Source of the DNA: Candidatus Jettenia ecosi
Lineage (GTDB): Bacteria; Planctomycetota; Brocadiia; Brocadiales; Brocadiaceae
Assembly (NCBI GenBank): GCA_005524015.1
Contig: SULG01000012.1
Location: 1-57,399 of the forward strand
Length of the DNA stretch: 57,399 nt
Direction of reading: 5' to 3'
The notes beneath the pieces are model-generated. The model saw only the letters and a list, made by a program, of their open reading frames with translations. It made no database searches and was not told the DNA's origin. The position numbers were made by a program, and so were the translations under genes. Shown piece by piece: positions 42,673-51,363 of this stretch. Positions within the stretch are counted from its first letter, which is position 1. Every line of letters begins with the position of its first letter.

Positions 42673-43692
42673 TTGGCGAAGGCTTTAGCATTATTATCAG
42701 GCGGTTTAGATAGCACCCTGGCAATCCGTGTTATTCAGCAACAAGGGATAGAGGTAATCGCCCTGAATTTTGTGACTGTATTTTGTCGTTGTACATCTCA
42801 TGGTAGCTGCAAGCTTGAGGCAGTAAAGGTTTCAGAAAAGTTTGGAATACCAATTAAGGTTATCAATACTACCGAACGATTTCTGGAATTAGTAAAAAAA
42901 CCCAAATATGGATATGGGAAGAATATGAACCCCTGCATAGATTGCCGGATTAATATCTTTCGCATTGCGGGAGAATATATGCGGGAGATCGGCGCTGATT
43001 TCATTATTACGGGTGAAGTACTGGGGCAAAGACCGATGTCACAACGAAAAGATGCCATGAAGCTTATCGACAAAGAGGCAAACCTTACGGGCCTTGTCTT
43101 AAGGCCTTTGTGCGCCAAGCACATGGAACCTACCATACCTGAAAAATCAGGCATTGTGGATAGGGAGCAGTTGCTCCAAATTCGGGGTCGTTCGAGAAAA
43201 GATCAAATACAGCTTGCAGATGTATTCCAAATAAAAGATTATCCCTGTTCGGCAGGTGGATGTCTGCTTACCGACCCGGAATTTGCCCATCGTATAAGAG
43301 ATTCTATCAATACTGGCGATACCACGGTTAATGATGTTAACTTGTTAAAGGTAGGGAGACACTTTAGGCTTGATTCAAAAACAAAAATCATTGTTGGCAG
43401 AAATGACGAGGACAATACGAGAATCGATTCGCTTTCACAGGAATCGGATCTCCTGTTAAATTTAATTGATATGCCCGGTCCTCTTGCCCTCGTACGTGGA
43501 GAGATCACCGATGAAAAAATTCAGATAGCAGCACGCATTACTGCCCGGTATGGAAAATCACAATTCTTATCAAGAGTAAAGGTTTCTGTAAAACAGGCAA
43601 AGAAAGACCTCCCTGCAAAGACCCTGGAAATTACTCCAATGAGTCAAGAAGAGGCTGATAAACTTATCATAAAAAAGACACACAACCAGTAA
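42673..43692 (+). CDS. PP-loop tRNA thiolation-like protein
   Basis: The 339-residue protein begins MAKALALLSGGLDSTLAIR, with the PP-loop SGGLDS, and contains a C-rich region NFVTVFCRCTSHGSCKLEA and NPCIDCRINIF followed by GADFIITGEVLGQRPMSQRKD. It resembles proteins annotated as tRNA (5-methylaminomethyl-2-thiouridylate)-methyltransferase-like or ThiI-like, which activate tRNA for sulfur transfer. The Cys residues likely carry persulfide. The C-terminal third (IIVGRNDEDNTRIDSLSQESDLLL) has features of an NFACT-R-like (DUF814) domain. I start it at a TTG (42673) after AAGGAG with 6-base spacing; a longer TTG start at 42580 has no such site. Confidence 0.8.
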   Translation: MAKALALLSGGLDSTLAIRVIQQQGIEVIALNFVTVFCRCTSHGSCKLEAVKVSEKFGIPIKVINTTERFLELVKKPKYGYGKNMNPCIDCRINIFRIAGEYMREIGADFIITGEVLGQRPMSQRKDAMKLIDKEANLTGLVLRPLCAKHMEPTIPEKSGIVDREQLLQIRGRSRKDQIQLADVFQIKDYPCSAGGCLLTDPEFAHRIRDSINTGDTTVNDVNLLKVGRHFRLDSKTKIIVGRNDEDNTRIDSLSQESDLLLNLIDMPGPLALVRGEITDEKIQIAARITARYGKSQFLSRVKVSVKQAKKDLPAKTLEITPMSQEEADKLIIKKTHNQ

Positions 43693-43726
43693 TAATATAG
43701 TCAAATAAATCTCATTTTAAATACGT

Positions 43727-44893
43727 ATGAAATTTACATATAAAGATCTACTTAAATACTTTGAATACCTCAAAAATTTAGCGCAAACGATTTCTTATAC
43801 ACCCAAAAGATCGTTTATCAAAACTGATAAGCAAATTTCCTTTATACTAGGAATTGTGTTTATCCTCTCAGTAGTTGTTCTCCTAAGTTATTGGCTTTTA
43901 AAGGAAAAGCCTTACTATAATAGGCTCATTACCGAAAAAGATGAGTTAATTAATACTTTGAAATTCATACGTGATAAACAAAAGAAGATTTATGAGAACT
44001 CAGTAGCCGCTTACGAAGAGAAATTAACCAATGAGTACATCCTCAAATCAATTTACAACGATAAAGTCAATGCTTACGAGAATAAACTAAACTCTTACAA
44101 GAACAACTATATTTCCCGAGAAGAACATAAAAACCTGATAAAAGAGCTGGAACAGCAGAAGAAAGAAGAATCTTCAGTAGAAGGAGGTATATCAACAGAA
44201 GAATTTGAAAAGAAAATTATAACCCTGGAACAAAGAGCTTCTATTCTTGAAGATAAAAACTTTAATCTTAAAACCACTCTTGAAAAATCTCTAGTATTTA
44301 TCAAAGAAGAAAAAGAAATATTGGAAGATATGCTCTTGCTGGAAAGAAAGAAGGCTTTTATTCCGTCACTCATCCTTCCAGAAACTAAAAATAACTCTTT
44401 AACAGCCGATGTATTAAAGAGATTAATTACCCTTAGAGATAAGCTAAAAAATATTGAAGAAATGAATCTTGAACTTAAACCCGATACGTATTTTGAGATG
44501 GGTCTCGTTTCTTATTATAACAAACAATATGAAGAAGCAATTGAAGAATGGGAAAATGCTATATCCTTAAACAGGAATAATCTCAAGGCATATATCTGTC
44601 TCGGAATTGCATATAATGAAAAGGGCATGTCGGATAATGCGATTATGATTTTAAAACATGCCATTGAAGTTAATCCAAAATATGCTACCCTACATCTCGC
44701 ACTTGCACGTATCTACGAACAAAAAGGCGCCTTAGACAATGCTATTTATGAATATTCTAAAGTACTGGAGGTCGATCCGACTACTATTGATATTCATAAC
44801 ATCATTGGAACTCTTTATGAGAAAAAGGGACTGAAAGAAGAGGCAAAGAAATCTTTTGCCCAATATGAGAGATTAAAGAAAGCGAGTAAGTAA
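43727..44893 (+). CDS. Membrane-anchored coiled-coil TPR protein
   Basis: The 388-residue protein has a cytoplasmic N-terminal section and one helix (SFILGIVFILSVVVLLSYWLL, about residues 38-58). A long coiled coil follows (about 65-230, KEEKEILEDMLLLERKKAF). The C-terminal 120 residues hold three tetratricopeptide repeats: YFEMGLVSYYNKQYEEAIEEWENAI, AYICLGIAYNEKGMSDNAIMILKHAI, and LHLALARIYEQKGALDNAIYEYSKVL. It would scaffold protein complexes outside the cytoplasm or in the membrane. It lies 34 bases after the PP-loop gene. Confidence 0.75.
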   Translation: MKFTYKDLLKYFEYLKNLAQTISYTPKRSFIKTDKQISFILGIVFILSVVVLLSYWLLKEKPYYNRLITEKDELINTLKFIRDKQKKIYENSVAAYEEKLTNEYILKSIYNDKVNAYENKLNSYKNNYISREEHKNLIKELEQQKKEESSVEGGISTEEFEKKIITLEQRASILEDKNFNLKTTLEKSLVFIKEEKEILEDMLLLERKKAFIPSLILPETKNNSLTADVLKRLITLRDKLKNIEEMNLELKPDTYFEMGLVSYYNKQYEEAIEEWENAISLNRNNLKAYICLGIAYNEKGMSDNAIMILKHAIEVNPKYATLHLALARIYEQKGALDNAIYEYSKVLEVDPTTIDIHNIIGTLYEKKGLKEEAKKSFAQYERLKKASK

Positions 44894-44953
44894 GTGGCAG
44901 AATTCTGCATAGGCGCAATTGCTCGCTATTCATAATTCTGCCAACATAAAAAT

Positions 44954-44982
44954 AAACTTCTCCTCATTGCAAGGAGAAGTTT
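44954..44982. terminator. Bidirectional terminator between TPR gene and peroxiredoxin
   Basis: AAACTTCTCCT and AGGAGAAGTTT form an 11-base stem with a seven-base loop between the two converging genes. On the plus strand it ends in TTT, with AAA at the other end. Confidence 0.75.
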
Positions 44983-45031
44983 AGTGTGTTTGCTGCTAAG
45001 TTAAAAATATCTTCGTTATTTAAGATTATAT

Positions 45032-45553
45032 CTATGCTTTACCCAATGTCTTTTTACCAGGCTTCCATTCAACTGGGCAAAGCTCTCCTGTTTGTAATGC
45101 TCTTAAGACCCTGAGTATTTCTTCAACACTTCTTCCAATACCTAAATCGTGAATTAATTGATACCTTAGTTTCCCCTCCGGATCAATGATAAAAGTACCC
45201 CGCAAGGCGATACCTTTATCTTCAAGAAGGACACCATACTTCCGGGAAATATCTTTTGTAATATCACTCAGTAATGGATAACTAAGGTTTCCTAGTTCTT
45301 TCAACCATGCCTTGTGAGAGTATACACTGTCAACGCTCACCCCTAGAACTTGTGCATTAAGTGCTTTAAACTCACTATCACGTTTTGAGAATTCAGTAAT
45401 TTCTGTAGGACATATAAAGGTAAAATCTAGTGGATAAAAGAAAAGAACAACCCATTTCCCCTTATATTCATCCAAACCTACATCACAAAACTTATCTCCA
45501 ATAACACTTTGCAAGGTAAATTCAGGCGCATTTTGCCCAATTTTTACACTCAT
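45032..45553 (-). CDS. Peroxiredoxin (AhpC/Prx type, 2-Cys)
   Basis: The 173-residue protein has the peroxidatic block [17 protein letters not shown] (Cys around residue 49) and the resolving Cys in [17 protein letters not shown] (around residue 160). These are typical 2-Cys peroxiredoxin residues, reducing hydroperoxides using thioredoxin or another dithiol. The start follows AAAAGGAGGC. Single-gene unit flanked by an AT-rich upstream region. It is distant from the thioredoxin-like UGA gene at 30953, so a pairing is only a possibility. Confidence 0.95.
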   Translation of the reverse strand: MSVKIGQNAPEFTLQSVIGDKFCDVGLDEYKGKWVVLFFYPLDFTFICPTEITEFSKRDSEFKALNAQVLGVSVDSVYSHKAWLKELGNLSYPLLSDITKDISRKYGVLLEDKGIALRGTFIIDPEGKLRYQLIHDLGIGRSVEEILRVLRALQTGELCPVEWKPGKKTLGKA

Positions 45554-45652
45554 TATTATGCCTCCTTTTCAATAATTTAATATGTAATTATTATTAATTA
45601 ATTATAGTTACACATTATAATCATAAGATATTCAGAGTCAAGTATTTTCCCT

Positions 45653-46060
45653 CTATTTTTTTATTACAAAAAAAGTTAATGCCATTACTTGAAAGACAAG
45701 GGCAAGCAACAGATACGCATGAACATCACCATTGCGATTAAGGTAAGCAAAAATAAGAGAACCGAAGACAAAACACTGAATAACTGCTGCCAGAATATTT
45801 AGCCATGAAACAGGCTCATACGTTAAGACTCTATTAATATTTTTTAATTCATTTAATAGAGACTCCATGATAAAATCTTTTTCCTCATATCCCTTCTCTC
45901 TTCTTGTTTTCATCGCAAAACACTCTTTACAAAGCAATTTTCCACTTTCCTGATACTCGATATGTCCTGAATCGATGTCATTTTTGGATAAGCTTCTTTT
46001 ACAATTAGCACATAATTTAATTTCTAGCATATCGTGTTGGAATTCTCTGATTTGATTCAT
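45653..46060 (-). CDS. Zinc-finger plus two-helix membrane protein, unknown function
   Basis: The 135-residue protein has an N-terminal zinc-binding motif with CANCKRSLSKNDIDSG and a second pair LLCKECFAMK (about residues 17-50), then two hydrophobic segments (LNILAAVIQCFVFGSLIFAYL and AYLLLALVFQVMALTFFVI). So the zinc finger faces one side of a membrane and the C-terminal half is embedded. No known family. It is 50 bases upstream of the sigma-54 regulator gene on the same strand. Confidence 0.6.
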   Translation of the reverse strand: MNQIREFQHDMLEIKLCANCKRSLSKNDIDSGHIEYQESGKLLCKECFAMKTRREKGYEEKDFIMESLLNELKNINRVLTYEPVSWLNILAAVIQCFVFGSLIFAYLNRNGDVHAYLLLALVFQVMALTFFVIKK

Positions 46061-46109
46061 CTGTACAAAATACTGGCGCTATACTGCTCCAGGCATAATG
46101 CATAATCTT

Positions 46110-47471
46110 TCATTTAAGACCGTACCGGTCTAACTTTCTATAAAGAGTACGTTCACCAATTCCCAGCAATTTTGATGCTTCTTCTCTATTTCCACCTACT
46201 GAGGCTAAGGTATTTTTAATAAGCTCTCTTTCGGCTTCTTCCACGGTCATACCTGCCATAAAATTAAGCGAAGCAGTCTCTTTATCGCTACGCTGTAATA
46301 TATGATCCGGGATGGTTTCTATATCTAACACGTCTCTCGTGCTTACAACAACCATACTCTCCATACAATTTTTTAGTTCCCGTATATTTCCAGGCCACGA
46401 ATACTTATAGAGAATCTTTCTTGCATCAGGAGACATGCACAAGATCTTCTTATTGTGTATATGGGAAAATTCACGGAGAAACGCATCGATGAGGAGTGGA
46501 ATATCCTCAACCTTCTCTCTCAGCGGCGGTAATTTGATAGAGACAACATTCAATCTAAAGTAAAGATCTTCCCTGAATTTTCCCTCTTTAATAAGTTTTT
46601 CAAGATCCTGATTTGTAGCAGCAATCAAACGAACATCCACCTCAAGAGATTCGTTGCTGCCAATGCGGGTAATTATACCATCTTCAATTACCCGCAACAG
46701 TTTGACCTGTGTGGAAAGAGGCATATCACCAACTTCATCTAAAAATAATGTGCCGCGGTGCGCATGCTCGAATTTTCCTTTCCTCTGATACAAGGCTCCC
46801 GTAAAAGCGCCTTTCTCATGTCCAAAGAGCTCGCTCTCAAGGAGATTTTCCGGAATAGCTGCAGAATTTAAGATAACGAGTAAATTATTTTTCCTGGGAC
46901 TATTGTTATGAATGGTTTTTGCAATAAGCTCTTTACCGGTACCGCTTTCACCAGTTATTAATACGGTAGCTGTTGTTCCGGAAATTTGCTTAACGGTATT
47001 TAACACCTTTTGCATTTTTGGACTATTGCCAATAATGCCTGATAATCCGAACCTTTCATCAAGTTGTTTGTGAAGTTCCGTATTACTCCTCACAAGCCCT
47101 TGCTTTTCAATGAGTTTGGCGACTTCTGCACGCAAATGATTAATATTGATAGGCTTCAAAAGATACGTAGCTGCCCCTTTCTGCATAGCATCTACAGCGG
47201 TTTCTACTGTTCCGTAACCGGTAATCAGAACAACTTCAGCTTCCGGTAATTTCTCTTTTGTTGCCTTGAGTATTTGCAGGCCATCAATATCGTGCATAAT
47301 TAAATCCGTAATTACAATATCCACATCCCCGGTTTCTATAATTTTTAATCCTTCTCCGCCGCTTGTAGCAATACGGCATTTATATCCCACTTTCTGGAGC
47401 GCTTCGGCTGTAGCATTTGCATGCTCTTCTTTATCATCAACAACAAGGATATTGATATGATTTATCATCAC
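46110..47471 (-). CDS. Sigma-54-dependent response regulator, NtrC family
   Basis: The 453-residue protein has three domains. The receiver (1-120) has acidic ILVVDDKEEH and the phosphoacceptor Asp in VDIVITDLIMHDID. The AAA+ domain (about 140-380) shows the Walker A GESGTGKELIAKTIH, the GAFTGA loop that contacts sigma-54, and GTLFLDEVGDMP. The C-terminal Fis-type helix-turn-helix is EASKLLGIGERTLYRKLDRY. It activates sigma-54 promoters after phosphorylation by the kinase gene immediately upstream on the same strand (47481-48272), 9 bases apart. Target genes are unknown. The C-terminal sequence lacks decay. Confidence 0.95.
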   Translation of the reverse strand: MMINHINILVVDDKEEHANATAEALQKVGYKCRIATSGGEGLKIIETGDVDIVITDLIMHDIDGLQILKATKEKLPEAEVVLITGYGTVETAVDAMQKGAATYLLKPININHLRAEVAKLIEKQGLVRSNTELHKQLDERFGLSGIIGNSPKMQKVLNTVKQISGTTATVLITGESGTGKELIAKTIHNNSPRKNNLLVILNSAAIPENLLESELFGHEKGAFTGALYQRKGKFEHAHRGTLFLDEVGDMPLSTQVKLLRVIEDGIITRIGSNESLEVDVRLIAATNQDLEKLIKEGKFREDLYFRLNVVSIKLPPLREKVEDIPLLIDAFLREFSHIHNKKILCMSPDARKILYKYSWPGNIRELKNCMESMVVVSTRDVLDIETIPDHILQRSDKETASLNFMAGMTVEEAERELIKNTLASVGGNREEASKLLGIGERTLYRKLDRYGLK

Positions 47472-47480
47472 TTAATAACT

Positions 47481-48272
47481 CTAAGGTATTGGTAACCGCA
47501 TAGAGAAATTGGTTCCTTTACCCTCTTCACTTTGAACTGAGATAGCTCCTCCATGCTCTTCGATAATACGCTTTGTTGTTGGAAGTCCAAGTCCAGTACC
47601 TGTTTTTTTCGTAGAAAAATAAACCTGAAATATTTTATCAAGAATACCTTTGGAAATACCTGAGCCTGTATCTGTTATATCTATTTGTATATATTTTTTA
47701 CCTTTGGATGTACCGATCATAAGGTTTCCGCCATTTTCCATCGCCTGTTCTGCGTTAATGATAACATTTAAAATCGCCTGTTTTATAAGATTATTATCTA
47801 TACGACATTTGGGAAGATACGCATCATAGCTTTTTAGTAGTAATATTTTTTTCTGTTTTAGCCCAGGTGTAACAAAATCAATAATTTCATCCAAAACTTC
47901 ATTAATATCGTGGCTTTCCAGCTCTAGTTTTTGCCCTTTTGCAAATCTGAGAAAATCATTTAATATTTCCTCTAAGCGTTGTATCTCTTTTTGTAAGATT
48001 TGTATCTTTAGGTATGCCCTTTCACTCTTTTCTCCTATGATACTTTGTATATCTTCCTTCATGAGTTGCAAGTTAATATTGAGCGTACTTAAGGGGTTTT
48101 TAATCTCATGGGCAAGTCCTCCCGCTAACGTGCCAACAAAAGCCAATCTTTCTGAATCCGTTGCCCTTTTCTCAAATTCCCTGGTTTTATCAATAACCCT
48201 TTGTATATAAAGAAGAGCGACTGGGATAAGAATAATAAAAGATACTGCTGCACCAATTAAGTATTGAATCAC
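47481..48272 (-). CDS. Sensor histidine kinase of the NtrC-type system
   Basis: The 263-residue kinase has a single N-terminal helix (YLIGAAVSFIILIPVALLYI) and then an H-box GGLAHEIKNPLSTL (phosphoacceptor His in the H-E-I-K-N-P motif). Further motifs are an N-box NVIINAEQAMENGG, G1 DTGSGISKG and G2 GTGLGLPTTKRIIEEHGG. There is no periplasmic sensor domain, so it probably senses in or near the membrane or relies on another partner. GTG at 48272 is the likely start codon. Confidence 0.92.
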   Translation of the reverse strand: MIQYLIGAAVSFIILIPVALLYIQRVIDKTREFEKRATDSERLAFVGTLAGGLAHEIKNPLSTLNINLQLMKEDIQSIIGEKSERAYLKIQILQKEIQRLEEILNDFLRFAKGQKLELESHDINEVLDEIIDFVTPGLKQKKILLLKSYDAYLPKCRIDNNLIKQAILNVIINAEQAMENGGNLMIGTSKGKKYIQIDITDTGSGISKGILDKIFQVYFSTKKTGTGLGLPTTKRIIEEHGGAISVQSEEGKGTNFSMRLPIP

Positions 48273-48292
48273 ATTTTCTCAATCAAAAGAAT

Positions 48293-48330
48293 GAGCCAGG
48301 AAAAAAATTTGTTTGCTTTCTTCCTGGCTC
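48293..48330 (-). terminator. Hairpin between cold-shock gene and histidine kinase
   Basis: On the minus strand GAGCCAGGAA and TTCCTGGCTC pair around an A/T-rich loop, followed by ATTCTTTT. The position just after the cold-shock gene stop supports a transcription terminator. Confidence 0.65.
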
Positions 48331-48356
48331 AGGTATGTTCTTTTTATATATTATTT

Positions 48357-48563
48357 TTAGGAAGCGATACGAGTTACTTTTTGGGCTTGTAAACCTTTTG
48401 CCCCTTCGACAATATCAAACTCTACTTTTTCGCCATCTTCCAATGTTTTAAATCCGTCACCGGTAATATTTGAATAGTGAACGAAAACATCTCCACCACC
48501 CTCTTGTTCAATAAAACCAAAACCCTTTTTCGCATCAAACCATTTAACTTTACCTATTGCCAT
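48357..48563 (-). CDS. Cold-shock domain protein
   Basis: The 68-residue protein reads [33 protein letters not shown], holding RNP1 (KGFGFI) and RNP2 (VFVHY) motifs. The single OB-fold binds single-stranded RNA or DNA and acts as an RNA chaperone. Short single-gene unit with a hairpin downstream. The symbol cspA would be plausible but not certain. Confidence 0.95.
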   Translation of the reverse strand: MAIGKVKWFDAKKGFGFIEQEGGGDVFVHYSNITGDGFKTLEDGEKVEFDIVEGAKGLQAQKVTRIAS

Positions 48564-48752
48564 TATATTGCTCTCCTAATTGAATAAATACATCTTAAAA
48601 CAGTTAAAACATCGCATCCTCTTCTCTTTATCCTTTACGCTCTTATATCCTCCTAATAAGATCAAAAGTATTTACCAATGGGTAAAATTAAATCTTTATT
48701 CGCCTGCATAGTCGACTTAATTTTACTGAAACATTCCTTAACTAGGAAAATC

Positions 48753-50864
48753 TTACACGTTTGAGGGTTCTGGTTGACCTTTTTCTTTGAGTGCAGCCTT
48801 TCTGCTCAATTTAACTCTCTTCTGATCATCTATTCCAATTACTTTTATCATAATTTCCTGACCTACCTGTACAACATCTTCGACTTTCTCTACATAACTA
48901 TCAGATAACTCAGAAATATGCACAAGTCCATCATGCCCTGGGATGATTTCCACAAAAGCTCCATACTCTTTTAACGAAAGAACCTTTCCCGTATAAACTT
49001 TACCAACCTGGACTTCTTCCGTCATACGTTCAATCCATGTCTTGGCTTTTTGTGCTGATTCAGTAAGGGCTGCGGAAATAATAACAGTACCGTCATCTTC
49101 GATCTCTATTTTTGCGCTGGTTTCCTCTTGTATCTTTTTAATATTTTTACCTCCAGGACCAATCACCATACCAATTTTTTCAGGATTAATTTTGATATGA
49201 ACGAGTTTCGGCGCATATATTGAGATTTCTACCCTTGGTTTTTCAATAACTTTTATAAGCTCCTTAATTATAAAAAGTCGCCCTTCTTTTGCCTGTGCTA
49301 AAGCGCTTTGCATAACTTCCTGAGTAATTCCAGAGATTTTTATATCCATTTGCAGTGCAGTAACACCGTTTTCCGTTCCTGCAACTTTAAAGTCCATATC
49401 ACCCAAATGGTCTTCCGTCCCTAAAATATCAGATAGGATACGAACATCATCTCCTTCTTTAACCAAACCCATAGCAATACCAGCAACCGGTGCAGTTATA
49501 GGAATACCGGCATCCATCATAGAAAGGGTTCCCCCACATACAGTAGCCATTGAGGATGAACCATTAGACTCTGTGATATCAGAAACTACCCGAACGGTAT
49601 AGGGAAACTTATTTGGCGGGGGCAGCACTGCCTCTAAAGCACGTTCAGCCAATGCTCCATGCCCGATTTCGCGCCTGCCTGGCCCACGTAATGGTTTTAC
49701 CTCACCCACGCAGAAAGGAGGGAAATTATAATCCAGCATAAATTTTTTCGAATATTCATCCTCGAGCGTGTCTACTTTTTGTTCATCCGTAGGCGTACCA
49801 AGAGTAGTTACAACAAGAGCCTGGGTCTCGCCTCTGGTAAATAAAGCAGAACCATGGGTTCTCGGTAATATCCCTATTTCACAAGTAATAGGACGAATAT
49901 CTTTTACTCCTCGTCCATCAGGCCTCTTGTTTTCTTTTATGATTTGATCACGAACTACGACTGTTTCTACTCTCTCAAAAATTGCCTTAATTTCTCTTTT
50001 TGCAGGAGCATCTTCTCTATCGGTACAATACTCATATATAATTTGATTTAATATCTCGTTTAAAGCAAGCTTTCGCTCCTGTTTTCCTGGTGTTTGATTC
50101 TTTTCTAATATTTGGGCGTAATACTTTCCTTTAATTTCTTCTAAAAGAGCCATATTTATTTTTAAAGGCGGGATGGGTTGTTTTTCTTTTTTACACTTGC
50201 TTAATAATTCTTTTTGAAGCTGTACAATTTCTTTAATAAATTTATGCCCAAACATAATAGCATCCACCATCTGTTCATCAGGAACCTCCTTGCTGGATGA
50301 TTCAACCATCGTAACAGCCTCCTCTGTTCCTGAGACTACGAGGTCAATACTGCTCATTAGCAACTCAGAATGGGTGGGATTAATAACAAATTCTCCATCC
50401 ACCAGACCAACCCTTACGGACCCTGTAGGGCCTTGAAATGGAATGCTTGAAATAGATAAAGCTGCAGACGCACCTATCATAGCAAAAATATCTGGATCGT
50501 TTTCTTTGTCTGCAGAAAGGACCATGGACATAATCTGCACTTCATTGAGGTATGTTTCTGGGAAGAGCGGCCTGATGGGTCGATCTATTAACCGCATGGT
50601 TAATACTTCTTTGTTGGTAGGTCTTCCCTCTCTCTTAAAAAAACCACCTGGAAATTTTCCAGCTGCGTATGTCTTTTCTCTATAATCAACAATAAGAGGA
50701 AAAAAGTCGGCATCTTCATTCTCTCCTGCCGCGACAACTGTAGTTAAGACTATCGTGTCTCCATATCGAATTAATGCAGCGCCATCTGCTTGCTTTGCAA
50801 TTTTACCTGTTTCTATACTAAGTATTCTTTTGCCGATCAATCGTTCTACTTTACAATACGGCAT
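48753..50864 (-). CDS. pnp: Polynucleotide phosphorylase
   Basis: The 703-residue enzyme holds two RNase PH domains, the second with RTHGSALFTRGETQALVVTTLGT and MDAGIPITAPVAGIAMGL, then a KH domain (HIKINPEKIGMVIGPGGKNIKKIQEET) and S1 domain (GKVYTGKVLSLKEYGAFVEIIPGHDGLVHISEL). It degrades RNA 3'-to-5' with phosphate and can add tails. The start follows TGGAGGTGAAAA. The gene follows rpsO on the same strand, the conserved rpsO-pnp order. The gap between them is 112 bases. Confidence 0.98.
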   Translation of the reverse strand: MPYCKVERLIGKRILSIETGKIAKQADGAALIRYGDTIVLTTVVAAGENEDADFFPLIVDYREKTYAAGKFPGGFFKREGRPTNKEVLTMRLIDRPIRPLFPETYLNEVQIMSMVLSADKENDPDIFAMIGASAALSISSIPFQGPTGSVRVGLVDGEFVINPTHSELLMSSIDLVVSGTEEAVTMVESSSKEVPDEQMVDAIMFGHKFIKEIVQLQKELLSKCKKEKQPIPPLKINMALLEEIKGKYYAQILEKNQTPGKQERKLALNEILNQIIYEYCTDREDAPAKREIKAIFERVETVVVRDQIIKENKRPDGRGVKDIRPITCEIGILPRTHGSALFTRGETQALVVTTLGTPTDEQKVDTLEDEYSKKFMLDYNFPPFCVGEVKPLRGPGRREIGHGALAERALEAVLPPPNKFPYTVRVVSDITESNGSSSMATVCGGTLSMMDAGIPITAPVAGIAMGLVKEGDDVRILSDILGTEDHLGDMDFKVAGTENGVTALQMDIKISGITQEVMQSALAQAKEGRLFIIKELIKVIEKPRVEISIYAPKLVHIKINPEKIGMVIGPGGKNIKKIQEETSAKIEIEDDGTVIISAALTESAQKAKTWIERMTEEVQVGKVYTGKVLSLKEYGAFVEIIPGHDGLVHISELSDSYVEKVEDVVQVGQEIMIKVIGIDDQKRVKLSRKAALKEKGQPEPSNV

Positions 50865-50976
50865 TTTTCACCTCCAGCTTTATTTTACTTTATTTTGCCT
50901 TTGACCAGCAAAAGAAATGGATATTTTAATTTTTTATACATTTTAGATAAGTCTATAGGGTCTCCTAAAAATTGAT

Positions 50977-51243
50977 TTATTTACGGATACCGAGCCTGCC
51001 GATGAGTCTTTTGTATCTTTCATTATCTCTGCTTGATAAATATTTAAGTAATGCTGACCTACGCCCAACCATTTTTAACAAACCCCTCCGGGAGGTATGA
51101 TCTTTTTTGTGCTCCTTCAGGTGATCGCTTAAATGATTAATTCGCTCTGTTAACAACGCTACCTGTACCTCAGGAGAACCGGTATCATTTTCATGAGTCT
51201 TGAGGTCTGTAATGAGCCTCTGTTTTACTTCTTTACTTATCAT
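50977..51243 (-). CDS. rpsO: 30S ribosomal protein S15
   Basis: 88 residues. Sequence [45 protein letters not shown] is the S15 core (about residues 10-55), which binds 16S rRNA in the central domain. It is directly upstream of pnp on the minus strand, as in many bacteria. S15 often autoregulates its mRNA through a 5' leader. No leader structure was verified. Confidence 0.98.
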   Translation of the reverse strand: MISKEVKQRLITDLKTHENDTGSPEVQVALLTERINHLSDHLKEHKKDHTSRRGLLKMVGRRSALLKYLSSRDNERYKRLIGRLGIRK

Positions 51244-51363
51244 TTATACTAATTCCTTAAAAAATAAAACTCTTCAAAAACCTATTAATATTCACTTGAT
51301 AAATCTATTAACACATTTTTTTTATTACTATAGCAAAGATTAACTATTCTTTGCAACAAAAAT